A stretch of 41,045 nucleotides of DNA from Lachnospiraceae bacterium (GTDB lineage Bacteria; Bacillota; Clostridia; Lachnospirales; Lachnospiraceae), in NCBI GenBank assembly GCA_017428265.1, contig JAFRRD010000031.1, positions 1 through 41,045 on the forward strand. Reading direction: 5' to 3'. Made by a program: the position numbers and the translations under genes. Below, piece by piece: positions 8,306 through 15,353 of the stretch. The notes below the pieces were generated by a model that saw only the letters and a list, made by a program, of their open reading frames with translations, did no database searches and had not been told where the DNA came from. Every line of letters begins with the position of its first letter. Positions within the stretch are counted from its first letter, which is position 1.

Positions 8306-8355
8306 GATAACGCAATGCGTCCCGGAAGAAATCTTCCGGGGCGCATTGCGTTATC
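8306..8355. terminator. Strong hairpin closing the glycine operon
   Basis: GATAACGCAATGCG (8306-8319) pairs perfectly with CGCATTGCGTTATC (8342-8355), and an inner CCCGGAAG/CTTCCGGG stem continues it around AAAT. On the + strand it is followed by only a short pyrimidine run; on the - strand it would be followed by GTTTTTCTTT. It most likely ends the glycine transcript with moderate efficiency. Confidence 0.65.
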
Positions 8356-8375
8356 CGGCTTTCCTGCGCTATAAT
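8346..8375 (+). promoter_or_regulatory. Candidate promoter for the DUF5058 gene pair
   Basis: A perfect -10 box TATAAT (8370-8375) lies 18 bases after TTGCGT (8346-8351), a weak -35 box matching three of six positions. The -35 box is embedded in the 3' arm of the preceding terminator hairpin. The predicted start is near 8382, about 25 bases before the gene. Confidence 0.55.
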
Positions 8376-8405
8376 TGCGGTATCAGCTTCAAAGGAGGCT
8401 TTCCC

Positions 8406-9152
8406 ATGCTCAAAACGCTGAACAGTCCCACCATGTATCTGATCTGCGGCGCCATCGTCTTATTTGTCGCCGGGGTCTCGGTCTTTTTCATGGTCCGCGC
8501 CTGGCGCGCCGGTATCGCCATCGGCATGGATAAGACGAAAATGAAGCGCACGATCACGGCCAGTGCCACCTTCTCCGTACTGCCGAGCCTGGGCATCCTG
8601 CTCGGCGTCATCGCGCTTTCCGGCGCCCTCGGCACGCCCCTGCCCTGGCTGCGCCTCTCCGTCATCGGCGCCCTGCACTATGAGACCCAGGTGGCTGAAG
8701 CCGCGGCGGAAGCGGCAGGCCTGTCCGGTCTTTCCGCCTCGGAAATGACGCCGACGGCCTTTGTCACAATTGCCTTCCTCATGGCGGTCTGTATCATGTG
8801 GGGCATGGTCTTTTCTGTTTTCTTCAGCAAGAAATACCTGAAGAAGCTCGGCGCGGGCGGCGCGAAGACGGCCAAGGCCGGCGGCTTCGGCGACGCTGCC
8901 ATGACAGCGATGTTCATCGGCCTCGTCTCGGCTTACATCGGCAGCTATATCGGCGGTTTCGTGTCTGAAAAAGGCCTCTTCACGTTTAAGGGCAGCTGGA
9001 TGCCGCTGCTCGTTGCCGCAGTCTCCGCGGCCGTGATGGCGCTGTTCATCCGGATCGAAGAAAAGAAGAAGGCCGAGTGGGTGGAAGGCTTTGCCCTTGC
9101 TGCCAGCATGCTCGCCGGCATGGCTGCCGCAGCGATCGCGGCCGCGCTGTAA
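8406..9152 (+). CDS. DUF5058 family polytopic membrane protein
   Basis: A 248-residue very hydrophobic protein that I match to the DUF5058 family; the biochemical role is unknown. I count about six membrane segments: near residues 11-33, 55-75, 115-140, 160-185, 192-212 and 222-246. Conserved-looking polar stretches are 'MDKTKMKRTI' in the first loop and 'GALHYETQVAEAAAEAAG'. The start is the ATG at 8406 because AAAGGAGG lies just upstream; an in-frame ATG at 8346 lies before the likely promoter start and is discarded. It is followed after 12 bases by a second membrane protein gene, so the two are cotranscribed and probably work as one complex, possibly a transporter (inference). Family assignment is from memory of sequence style. 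Confidence 0.65.
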   Translation: MLKTLNSPTMYLICGAIVLFVAGVSVFFMVRAWRAGIAIGMDKTKMKRTITASATFSVLPSLGILLGVIALSGALGTPLPWLRLSVIGALHYETQVAEAAAEAAGLSGLSASEMTPTAFVTIAFLMAVCIMWGMVFSVFFSKKYLKKLGAGGAKTAKAGGFGDAAMTAMFIGLVSAYIGSYIGGFVSEKGLFTFKGSWMPLLVAAVSAAVMALFIRIEEKKKAEWVEGFALAASMLAGMAAAAIAAAL

Positions 9153-9164
9153 GGAGGTGCGAAG

Positions 9165-9863
9165 ATGGAAGAGAAAAGAATCGTCCTTACGGAAGAAGAG
9201 AAAGCGAAAACCTTCGAGACCTACAATGAGCGTACGCACGTCATCGGCCGCGTCGTCTGCATTGCCACCCTGATCCTGCTGACCGGGGCGCCCTTCCTTA
9301 TGGGAGCTTTCCTCGGCGCGATGCCGGACTTCAAGGCGGTCGGAAGAGGCTTCCTCTCGATCGGCATCGTCTATTTCGTGAGCTGCATCGCGGAATTCCT
9401 GGTCTATACGCCCATGCTCGGCGCGGGCGGCACCTATCTTGCCTTCATCACCGGGAACCTCATCAACATGAAGATTCCCTGCGCCATGAACGCGAGGGAC
9501 ATCGTGGGCGCGAAGACTGGCACCGCGGAGAACGAGATCATTTCCACGCTGTCGATCGCGACTTCGTCGCTTGTCACCATCCTCGTGCTGGCGGCAGGCG
9601 TCGCGCTGCTCATCCCGCTGCAGCCCATCCTGCAGAATCCGGCGCTCCAGCCCGCCTTCGACCAGGTCGTTCCGGCCCTTTTCGGCGCCATGGCGTACAA
9701 GTACTACCGGAAGAACATCGGCACGGCCGTCTGGCCGCTCCTTATTATGAGCATCCTGTTCATGCTGGTGCCGAGCCTTACCGGTTCCACGAGCTTCATG
9801 ATCATCCCGAGCGGCGCCATCGCGATCCTGGTTGCCTGGATGAAGTATAAAAAGACGAAATAA
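9165..9863 (+). CDS. Polytopic membrane protein, partner of the DUF5058 protein
   Basis: A 232-residue membrane protein that I cannot name. The N-terminal 30 residues are charged and cytoplasmic in style, then about six hydrophobic segments follow (roughly 32-53, 63-85, 87-103, 127-152, 172-190 and 192-224). The glycine-rich 'GAGGTYLAFITGNLINMKIPCAMNAR' stretch between segments resembles a re-entrant loop of a transporter. 'GTAENEIISTLSIATSSLVT' is another well-structured region. It has an AAGGAGG ribosome-binding site and sits 12 bases after the DUF5058 gene. A two-subunit permease is the simplest reading, and the position next to the glycine operon hints at an amino-acid substrate, but neither is shown by the sequence. 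Confidence 0.6.
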   Translation: MEEKRIVLTEEEKAKTFETYNERTHVIGRVVCIATLILLTGAPFLMGAFLGAMPDFKAVGRGFLSIGIVYFVSCIAEFLVYTPMLGAGGTYLAFITGNLINMKIPCAMNARDIVGAKTGTAENEIISTLSIATSSLVTILVLAAGVALLIPLQPILQNPALQPAFDQVVPALFGAMAYKYYRKNIGTAVWPLLIMSILFMLVPSLTGSTSFMIIPSGAIAILVAWMKYKKTK

Positions 9864-9874
9864 AGACAGTGAAA

Positions 9875-9907
9875 TAAAACGGCGCGGGAGTTTCCCGCGC
9901 CGTTTTA
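9875..9907. terminator. Bidirectional terminator between convergent genes
   Basis: TAAAACGGCGCGGGA (9875-9889) pairs with TCCCGCGCCGTTTTA (9893-9907) around a three-base loop. The A tract on the left and T tract on the right let it work on both strands, serving the rightward membrane-protein pair and the leftward ROK gene. Confidence 0.85.
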
Positions 9908-10030
9908 TGATGTTTTCCGATATCGGTTAGGCCATCCCCGCACGGAACGCACCTCTGATCGTTCGCGGATGCTCCTGCAAAGCATCGCTCCGGCAGCTGC
10001 TTTCCGTTTACGGTCCGGTCATGCCCGGGC

Positions 10031-11428
10031 TTACTCTGCTTCGGGACCGCACATAGGGAGAGAGGCCGCGGCAGCGGATTGTCCGACACGGCGGAAACGT
10101 TCGTCCGGAAGAGCCAGAGAGAGCGGAAGCTCCGGGTACTCGTCGCTCAGGACGTCCCGGCAGGTCCTGACGATGATCTCGCCGCCTTTTCCGGACATGA
10201 CGCGCCCGAGCAGGAGCACGTTTTCACAGGCATACAGATCGTAATAATACGCTAGCGAATGCGCCAAATATACGCCGATGCTGCGGTAAACGGCCGAAGC
10301 CCGCGGATCGTCGGCTTCGGCAAGGGCCTGTACGGCCTTCAGCTTTTCGGCCGGAGAGAGAGCTTCGTCAAGGTCGATGCCTGCGGCAGGCGCCAGCTTG
10401 ATGACGGCGTCCTGGGAGAAATACTTGACGCCGCAGCCGATGTCACCGCTCCACTCGTCACGCAGCGCGCCGGGTGCCGCATCGACGGGAATGAAGGCCA
10501 GTTCGTTCAGCCAGCCCGTGATCTGGCCTGATGCATCTACGAAGCCCGCGGCTTCACTCGTGCCCATGGCAATGCCGAGCAGATCGTTCTTCTTCAGGCT
10601 GAGCGCGCCGGCAAGTGCCGTCACGTCCCCGTCGTTTGCAACACTGAGAGGAATGTCACCGAAGGTGTCGCGGACTGCCCGGATGTAGATGTCGCGCACT
10701 TTCAGCGCCTGCACATCTTCCGGCACCTTAAGGAAGAGAGAGGCGATCATCGTGCGGTTGTTCAGAAAGATCCCCGCCGAGGACACGCCCACGGCATCCA
10801 CACGCGGCAGGTGGGCGGCGGCGGAGCGCAGTGCGGAAACGATGCCCTCGTAATGGTAGTCGGGGTCGGTCTGCGTCTTCGGGAACCAGACGACCTCTTC
10901 GGAAAAGACCGGCTTGCCGTCGATCACAGCCGAGACCTTGCGGTCGCTGCCCCCGGCGTCGAAGCCGATGCGGCAGCCCTCGAGATGCCCGCCGATCGTC
11001 TGCGGCAGGTCGCGCGTTTCCGGAAGCACGTCCGTCTTCACGACCTCAAAGGGATGCTCAAAAACTCTCGCCATAAAGCCCCGGTCAAAATCCCGGGAGC
11101 CTCCTTCGGCATAGGCCTCCTTCAGATAGCGGAAGACCTCCTCGCTGCCGCGCACATGAATGCGCCATCCGCCCTTCATCCACAGCAACGTTTTCACGGC
11201 ACGGTCGATGTAATAGAAGTCTGCCTCGCGCATTTCAGGCGTTCCGTGGATAAAGGTCTCAAGCGAAGCCGCCTGGCCGTCATTCCGTTCCACGGCAATG
11301 CCGACCTTCTGCGTAGCTCCGCGGAGGAAGGCCTTGTTGAATACGTGAAGCGGGATAAAACCCGGGTCAAGCTCGGGAAGATTGCGGTAAGTGTATGCAA
11401 TGCCAAGATGTTCCATAAACGTTCTCAC
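10031..11428 (-). CDS. ROK-family protein (putative sugar kinase) with N-terminal extension
   Basis: A 465-residue protein whose part after about residue 150 is a ROK (repressor, ORF, kinase) fold. The phosphate loop reads 'GFDAGGSDRKVSAVIDG', the catalytic Asp is in 'NDGD', and 'GIAMGTSEAAGFVD' follows. The usual ROK zinc motif CxCGxxGC is reduced to 'SGDIGCGVKYFSQ', keeping one Cys. ROK enzymes phosphorylate N-acyl amino sugars or hexoses; the first 150 residues have no known domain to me. It has no helix-turn-helix, so it is a kinase-like rather than repressor-type ROK protein. The GTG start overlaps the regulator stop (GTGA); an ATG four codons downstream is the alternative. It probably acts with the amino-sugar genes transcribed divergently. 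Confidence 0.78.
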   Translation of the reverse strand: MRTFMEHLGIAYTYRNLPELDPGFIPLHVFNKAFLRGATQKVGIAVERNDGQAASLETFIHGTPEMREADFYYIDRAVKTLLWMKGGWRIHVRGSEEVFRYLKEAYAEGGSRDFDRGFMARVFEHPFEVVKTDVLPETRDLPQTIGGHLEGCRIGFDAGGSDRKVSAVIDGKPVFSEEVVWFPKTQTDPDYHYEGIVSALRSAAAHLPRVDAVGVSSAGIFLNNRTMIASLFLKVPEDVQALKVRDIYIRAVRDTFGDIPLSVANDGDVTALAGALSLKKNDLLGIAMGTSEAAGFVDASGQITGWLNELAFIPVDAAPGALRDEWSGDIGCGVKYFSQDAVIKLAPAAGIDLDEALSPAEKLKAVQALAEADDPRASAVYRSIGVYLAHSLAYYYDLYACENVLLLGRVMSGKGGEIIVRTCRDVLSDEYPELPLSLALPDERFRRVGQSAAAASLPMCGPEAE

Positions 11429-12291
11429 TTTTGCGCTGCCGGAGGGTCAGCCGACTCCGGCCGGTGATGTCTGGCATCCGCCGATGTTTTCAGCCCCAGG
11501 GCAGACAGCGTCGCCGAGTGTGCAGACATGGCGGATGAATAGTTTTCACTGATCAGGTTGGAATATAAGAGGTCAAGCATAAACAGCAGCGGGAGCTGGG
11601 GTGATACGACGATCCCCGAAGCCAGGTCCCGCATGGTGCCTGTATGCAGGACAATGTCGCAGCTGCTGTCCGGATCGTGCGAAGCCGTGATCAGGACGGT
11701 CCGCGCTCCCTTCGAACGCGCAAGCTTAAGCGCCTGCAGGATCTCCTTTGTCGCGCCGCTGACGGACAGAGCGATCAGCAGGCTCTTTTCGGTCAGCAGT
11801 GAGGTCATGATCCTCAGCATATGGCTTTCAGTGGCGACTTCCACGTTCAGACCGATACGCAGCAGGCGCATCCGGTATTCCAGCGCGGAGATCCCGGAGT
11901 AGCCGATCCCGCAGATCAGAGTCCGATCCGCTTCGGAGATGTATCCGGCGACCTGCCGGACCGCTTTCTCGTCGACAAATGCGGAGGTCCTTTCCAGCAG
12001 ATAGCGGTAGGAGGTCTCCACCCGGCCCATCTCGGGATCGGTCAGAGGCGTTTTTTCCGATACTGCAGGTTCGGGATAGGAGAAGCGGAGCTCACGGAAG
12101 CCATGAAAGCCGCAGCGCTTGGCAAAACGCGTAAGTGCTGCTTCGGAAATGAACAGCTCGCGCGCTATCGCACCGGAAGAAGGAAGCTCGTTTCCGCGAT
12201 AATACAGCAGATAATCAGCGACTCTTCTTTCCGTCGGACTGAAGCTTTCGTACTGTTCCCTGATCCTGTGTCTGATGAGATCCGTGTTCAT
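11425..12291 (-). CDS. RpiR/MurR-family transcriptional regulator (HTH plus SIS domain)
   Basis: A 288-residue regulator. Residues 1-75 are the RpiR-type helix-turn-helix ('SFSPTERRVADYLL', 'SEAALTRFAKRCGFHGFRELR'); residues about 100-240 are a SIS sugar-phosphate isomerase fold, with 'ICGIGYSG' (126-133) and 'LSVSGATKEILQAL' forming the ligand site. Such regulators sense phosphosugars, for example MurNAc-6-phosphate or glucosamine-type phosphates. It is transcribed away from the hyuA-nagA operon, with 282 bases between them holding both promoters and repeated CTTTCA/TGAAAG half-sites, so it very likely controls that operon and itself. The start ATG has GGAAGG upstream. The C-terminal tail after 265 is low-complexity and unassigned. 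Confidence 0.88.
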   Translation of the reverse strand: MNTDLIRHRIREQYESFSPTERRVADYLLYYRGNELPSSGAIARELFISEAALTRFAKRCGFHGFRELRFSYPEPAVSEKTPLTDPEMGRVETSYRYLLERTSAFVDEKAVRQVAGYISEADRTLICGIGYSGISALEYRMRLLRIGLNVEVATESHMLRIMTSLLTEKSLLIALSVSGATKEILQALKLARSKGARTVLITASHDPDSSCDIVLHTGTMRDLASGIVVSPQLPLLFMLDLLYSNLISENYSSAMSAHSATLSALGLKTSADARHHRPESADPPAAQK

Positions 12292-12350
12292 TCCGGGCCT
12301 TCCGTTTCCTGTGATCCGACAGCCGGAGCCGCCGGTGATCGACTGCCTAC

Positions 12351-12379
12351 ACTATAGCCGATTGCTGCAGAAAATGCAA
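12351..12379 (-). promoter_or_regulatory. Promoter of the regulator-ROK operon
   Basis: On the minus strand TTGCAT (complement of 12374-12379) is separated by exactly 17 bases from TATAGT (complement of 12351-12356). Transcription would start near 12344, about 50 bases before the regulator ATG. Confidence 0.65.
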
Positions 12380-12392
12380 TAAAAAACCGCAT

Positions 12393-12463
12393 CTTTCAAT
12401 CAGTTCTTTCATAGGGTGTGAAAGTTCTTTCGTGCTGCGGCGCGGCCTTCCTTTTTGTGAAAG
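12393..12463. promoter_or_regulatory. Cluster of CTTTCA/TGAAAG half-sites, candidate RpiR operator
   Basis: Half-sites occur at 12393-12398 and 12406-12411 (CTTTCA), 12419-12424 (TGAAAG), 12427-12432 (CTTTCG) and 12458-12463 (TGAAAG). The first three are spaced exactly 13 bases start to start, and 12419-12432 is a near-perfect palindrome TGAAAG-TT-CTTTCG. All lie between the two divergent promoters. Binding by the neighbouring RpiR-type regulator is inferred. Confidence 0.55.
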
Positions 12464-12487
12464 CCCAATCAATCTTGCGGCATGTTA

Positions 12488-12516
12488 TGGACAAATAAAG
12501 AAAAAATGAATATTAT
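12488..12516 (+). promoter_or_regulatory. Promoter of the hyuA-nagA operon
   Basis: TGGACA (12488-12493), 5/6 to the -35 consensus, is followed after 17 bases by TATTAT (12511-12516), 5/6 to the -10 consensus, in a notably AT-rich stretch. The start would be near 12523, leaving a leader of about 50 bases. Confidence 0.65.
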
Positions 12517-12573
12517 ATAAATCGAAGATTTATCAGTTCGAACCGCAATACCATACAGCAAAAGGGGAAGCAG

Positions 12574-14721
12574 ATGAAAGTCAGGATCGGCATTGATGTA
12601 GGCGGTACCTTCACGGACGCGGTGGCCGTCAATAACGATACGTATGAAATAATCGGCATGGTAAAGGTGCCGACGACCCACGACGCGCCGCACGGCGTTG
12701 CCGAAGGGATCATCCAGGCTCTGCACCAGGTCATTGATCAGAATCATATCAATGTGGACGACGTCTGCTTCATCGCGCACGGCACGACACAGGCGACGAA
12801 CGCTCTGCTGGAGGGGGATGTTGCCCGGGTCGGCATCGTGACGATCGGCAGCGGCCTCGAGGGCAGCAAGTCGAAGAGCGATACCAACATCGGTTCCATC
12901 GAACTGGCAAAGGGCAAATTCCTGACCACGGAAAATGCCTTCGTTGACAGCAGCGATCCGGCGGCGATCGATAAGCAGATCCTTGCCGCACTGGATGATT
13001 TGAAGACCAGAAAGACCGAGGCCTATGTCGCAGCGGAGGCCTTTAGTGTAGACAGGCCGGAGCACGAAGAACGCGTGATGGCGCTCTGCGCGGAAAATGA
13101 TCTTCCCGCGACGGCAACGAACCATATTTCCAAACTGTACGGGCTGCGCGTGCGAACCCGCACGGCCGTGGTCAACGCGAGTATTCTGCCCAAGATGCTG
13201 GACGCCGCCAATATGACCGAAGAGTGCATCAAGGAAGCCGGGATCAAGGCACCGCTGATGATCATGCGCTGCGATGGCGGCGTCATGACGGTCGATGAAG
13301 TGAGACGCCGCCCCATCCTGACGACGCTTTCCGGCCCTGCGGCAGGCGTTGCCGGCGCGATGATGTACGAAAAACTGACCATCGGCCTCTTCTTCGAGGT
13401 CGGCGGCACCTCCACCGACATTTCCTGCGTGAAGGACGGCAAGGTCGTCGTCAAATATGCGGAGGTCGGCGGCCACAAGACCTACCTCAATTCGCTGGAC
13501 GTGCGCACGGTCGGTATCGGCGGCGGTTCCATGGTGCAGCTGGAGGGCGGAAGGGCCGTCAACGTCGGTCCGCGGAGCGCACATATTGCCGGCCTGAAAT
13601 ACGAAGTCTATACGGATTCCTCGGATATTGAGAGCCCGGTTTTGAAATCTGTCCGCCCGAAGGAGGGCGATCCCGAATACGCGTATATCGAATGCGCGAA
13701 CGGGAAGAAATACGCCCTGACCCTGTCCGGCGCCGCCAATATCTGCGGCTACGTGAAGGAAGGTGACTATGCCGCCGGGAATGTGGAAGCCACCCGTAAG
13801 GCATGGACACCGCTTGCCGCGAATATGGGCATCTCAGTTGAGGAGGCCGCCCGCAAGGTCCTCGAATTTTCCGCGGCCAAGAACGGCGCAGTGGCAGCAG
13901 CCCTCATCAAGGATTACAATATGGATTCCCGCACGACCGTCTTCGTGGGCGGCGGCGGAGGCGCCTCCGTGGTCGTGCCGCATCTGGCCGAGACCATGGG
14001 ACATAAATTTAAGATCGCGAAGAACGCTCCGGTCATCTCCACGATCGGCGTGGCTCTGGCCATGGTCCGCGACATGGTCGAGCGCACCATCCTGAACCCG
14101 ACCGAGCAGGAGATCCTGGAAGTCCGCCGCGAGGCGGAGAAGCTGGTCCTGGAAGCCGGCGCAGATCCGTCCTCCATTGAGATCTCCATTGAGATCGACA
14201 ATAAGCGGAACATTGTGCGGGCTACGGCGATCGGCGCCACCGAGCTGCGCACCAAGAACCTGCTCGACAAGGAACTGAGCGACGACGAGCTCCTCGCCAA
14301 GGCCGCTGAGCAGATGAATGCCGATAAAGAAAAACTGAGGATCACCGGCCGCAGCGACCATATGCTCGCCGTGCAGTACGACAAGGTAGAAAAGAGCCTG
14401 CTGATCTTTAAGAAGCGGACCACGCCGCTTGCCCTGATCGACGACGAAGGCGTGGTGCGCATCCAGAAAAAGGACGGCCACGTGATCGCAACGCCCGCCT
14501 CCGGCTGGAAGAAGGCCGTACGGAAGATGCTCGGCGAATATGCCGTCTACGATGACCGCGGCCATCAGCTGCCGAACCTCTACATCGTGGTCGGCAAGAA
14601 GATCATCGACCTGACCGGCCTTGTGGAAGACGCACAGGCGATTTCTATCGCCGAGGTCGAAATGGCGGCTGTGAAGGATGAGGAACCCATCCTCGTCGTG
14701 GCCAGCCACCCGAACGATTAA
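12574..14721 (+). CDS. Hydantoinase/oxoprolinase family protein (HyuA type)
   Basis: A 715-residue protein of the HyuA family, with the actin-like ATPase N-terminus 'IGIDVGGTFTDAVAV' (residues 5-19), 'AHGTTQATNALLEG', 'RCDGGVMTVDE', 'TLSGPAAGVAGA' and 'EVGGTSTDISC'. HyuA proteins open cyclic amides such as 5-oxoproline, hydantoins or N-methylhydantoin with ATP, or serve as ATPase subunits of carboxylases, usually with a HyuB partner. No hyuB is present here. After about residue 505 the sequence continues for 210 residues in a region I do not match to the standard family end. It is the first gene of the operon, with a GGGGA ribosome-binding site. The reaction is unknown; activation or ring opening of a lactam substrate is a reasonable inference. 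Confidence 0.85.
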   Translation: MKVRIGIDVGGTFTDAVAVNNDTYEIIGMVKVPTTHDAPHGVAEGIIQALHQVIDQNHINVDDVCFIAHGTTQATNALLEGDVARVGIVTIGSGLEGSKSKSDTNIGSIELAKGKFLTTENAFVDSSDPAAIDKQILAALDDLKTRKTEAYVAAEAFSVDRPEHEERVMALCAENDLPATATNHISKLYGLRVRTRTAVVNASILPKMLDAANMTEECIKEAGIKAPLMIMRCDGGVMTVDEVRRRPILTTLSGPAAGVAGAMMYEKLTIGLFFEVGGTSTDISCVKDGKVVVKYAEVGGHKTYLNSLDVRTVGIGGGSMVQLEGGRAVNVGPRSAHIAGLKYEVYTDSSDIESPVLKSVRPKEGDPEYAYIECANGKKYALTLSGAANICGYVKEGDYAAGNVEATRKAWTPLAANMGISVEEAARKVLEFSAAKNGAVAAALIKDYNMDSRTTVFVGGGGGASVVVPHLAETMGHKFKIAKNAPVISTIGVALAMVRDMVERTILNPTEQEILEVRREAEKLVLEAGADPSSIEISIEIDNKRNIVRATAIGATELRTKNLLDKELSDDELLAKAAEQMNADKEKLRITGRSDHMLAVQYDKVEKSLLIFKKRTTPLALIDDEGVVRIQKKDGHVIATPASGWKKAVRKMLGEYAVYDDRGHQLPNLYIVVGKKIIDLTGLVEDAQAISIAEVEMAAVKDEEPILVVASHPND

Positions 14722-14730
14722 GGAGCAGTC

Positions 14731-15282
14731 ATGAGCAGCTTTCCTTTTCCGAGCAAGAGGCTTGCCATGGAAGAGATCAGAAACGATTACATGTACAAGA
14801 AGATGCTGCGAAACGGGATCGATGTGGATGCTGCCGCAGAGCGGGCCTGGGAGACCGGCGCGCAGGCGGCAAGGGATTTCTACGAAGAGACCGGCGGCGA
14901 GACGGATTTCCGCAAGATCGCCCGCAGCAAAGGCCTGAAGATCGAACGGGTCTACAAGGACAATGTGATTGCGGGCATGCGTTATTTCGCCGAATACGAG
15001 ACCAATAAGAAGGTCATGGTGCTCTACACCGAGTCGATCAAAAAGTGGGCGGCGAAAAACGAATTATCCGAGGGCAAGGCGGAAAATCTGATCCTGGCCC
15101 ATGAGTATTTCCATCATCTGGAAAACATCAAACTGGGACTGACCAGCAAACAAGTGGAGCTGCCGTCTCTCAACCTCTTCGGCCTGAAGCTCGGAAAGAC
15201 CGGCGTCCGCGCCCTCTCCGAGGTCGGCGCCCACGCCTTTGCAAGGACCTATTTCGAACTGGCAAAACGCATCACTTACTAA
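14731..15282 (+). CDS. Small zinc-peptidase-like protein (ImmA/IrrE-like)
   Basis: A 183-residue protein with a zincin motif H124-E-Y-F-H128 in 'LAHEYFHHLE' and a downstream 'SEVGAHAFA' in which Glu164 could be the third zinc ligand. That layout (HExxH, then E..A..FA) resembles the ImmA/IrrE (DUF955) metallopeptidases. No signal peptide or membrane segment is visible, so it is probably cytoplasmic. Its gene begins 9 bases after hyuA with a TAAGGAG site, so it belongs to the operon. ImmA-type enzymes usually cleave a repressor, but no partner Xre-type regulator is nearby; here it may process an operon product or be a hydrolase of the pathway. Function unknown. Confidence 0.6.
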   Translation: MSSFPFPSKRLAMEEIRNDYMYKKMLRNGIDVDAAAERAWETGAQAARDFYEETGGETDFRKIARSKGLKIERVYKDNVIAGMRYFAEYETNKKVMVLYTESIKKWAAKNELSEGKAENLILAHEYFHHLENIKLGLTSKQVELPSLNLFGLKLGKTGVRALSEVGAHAFARTYFELAKRITY

Positions 15283-15291
15283 GTACTCCAT

Positions 15292-15323
15292 CGGCCGGAC
15301 AAAGGGGGAAAACAGCCCGGCCG
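15292..15323 (+). other. Intercistronic hairpin before the permease gene
   Basis: CGGCCGG (15292-15298) pairs with CCGGCCG (15317-15323). It is followed by AAAAAAT, not a T run, so it is not a terminator for the + strand; an mRNA-stabilising role is possible. Confidence 0.4.
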
Positions 15324-15353
15324 AAAAAATAACTCATTTTTAAAGGAGGAATT

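Noticed and set aside
6654-8315. 553-codon minus-strand frame opposite gcvPB
   Set aside because: Shadow of gcvPB; no ribosome-binding site or recognisable domain.
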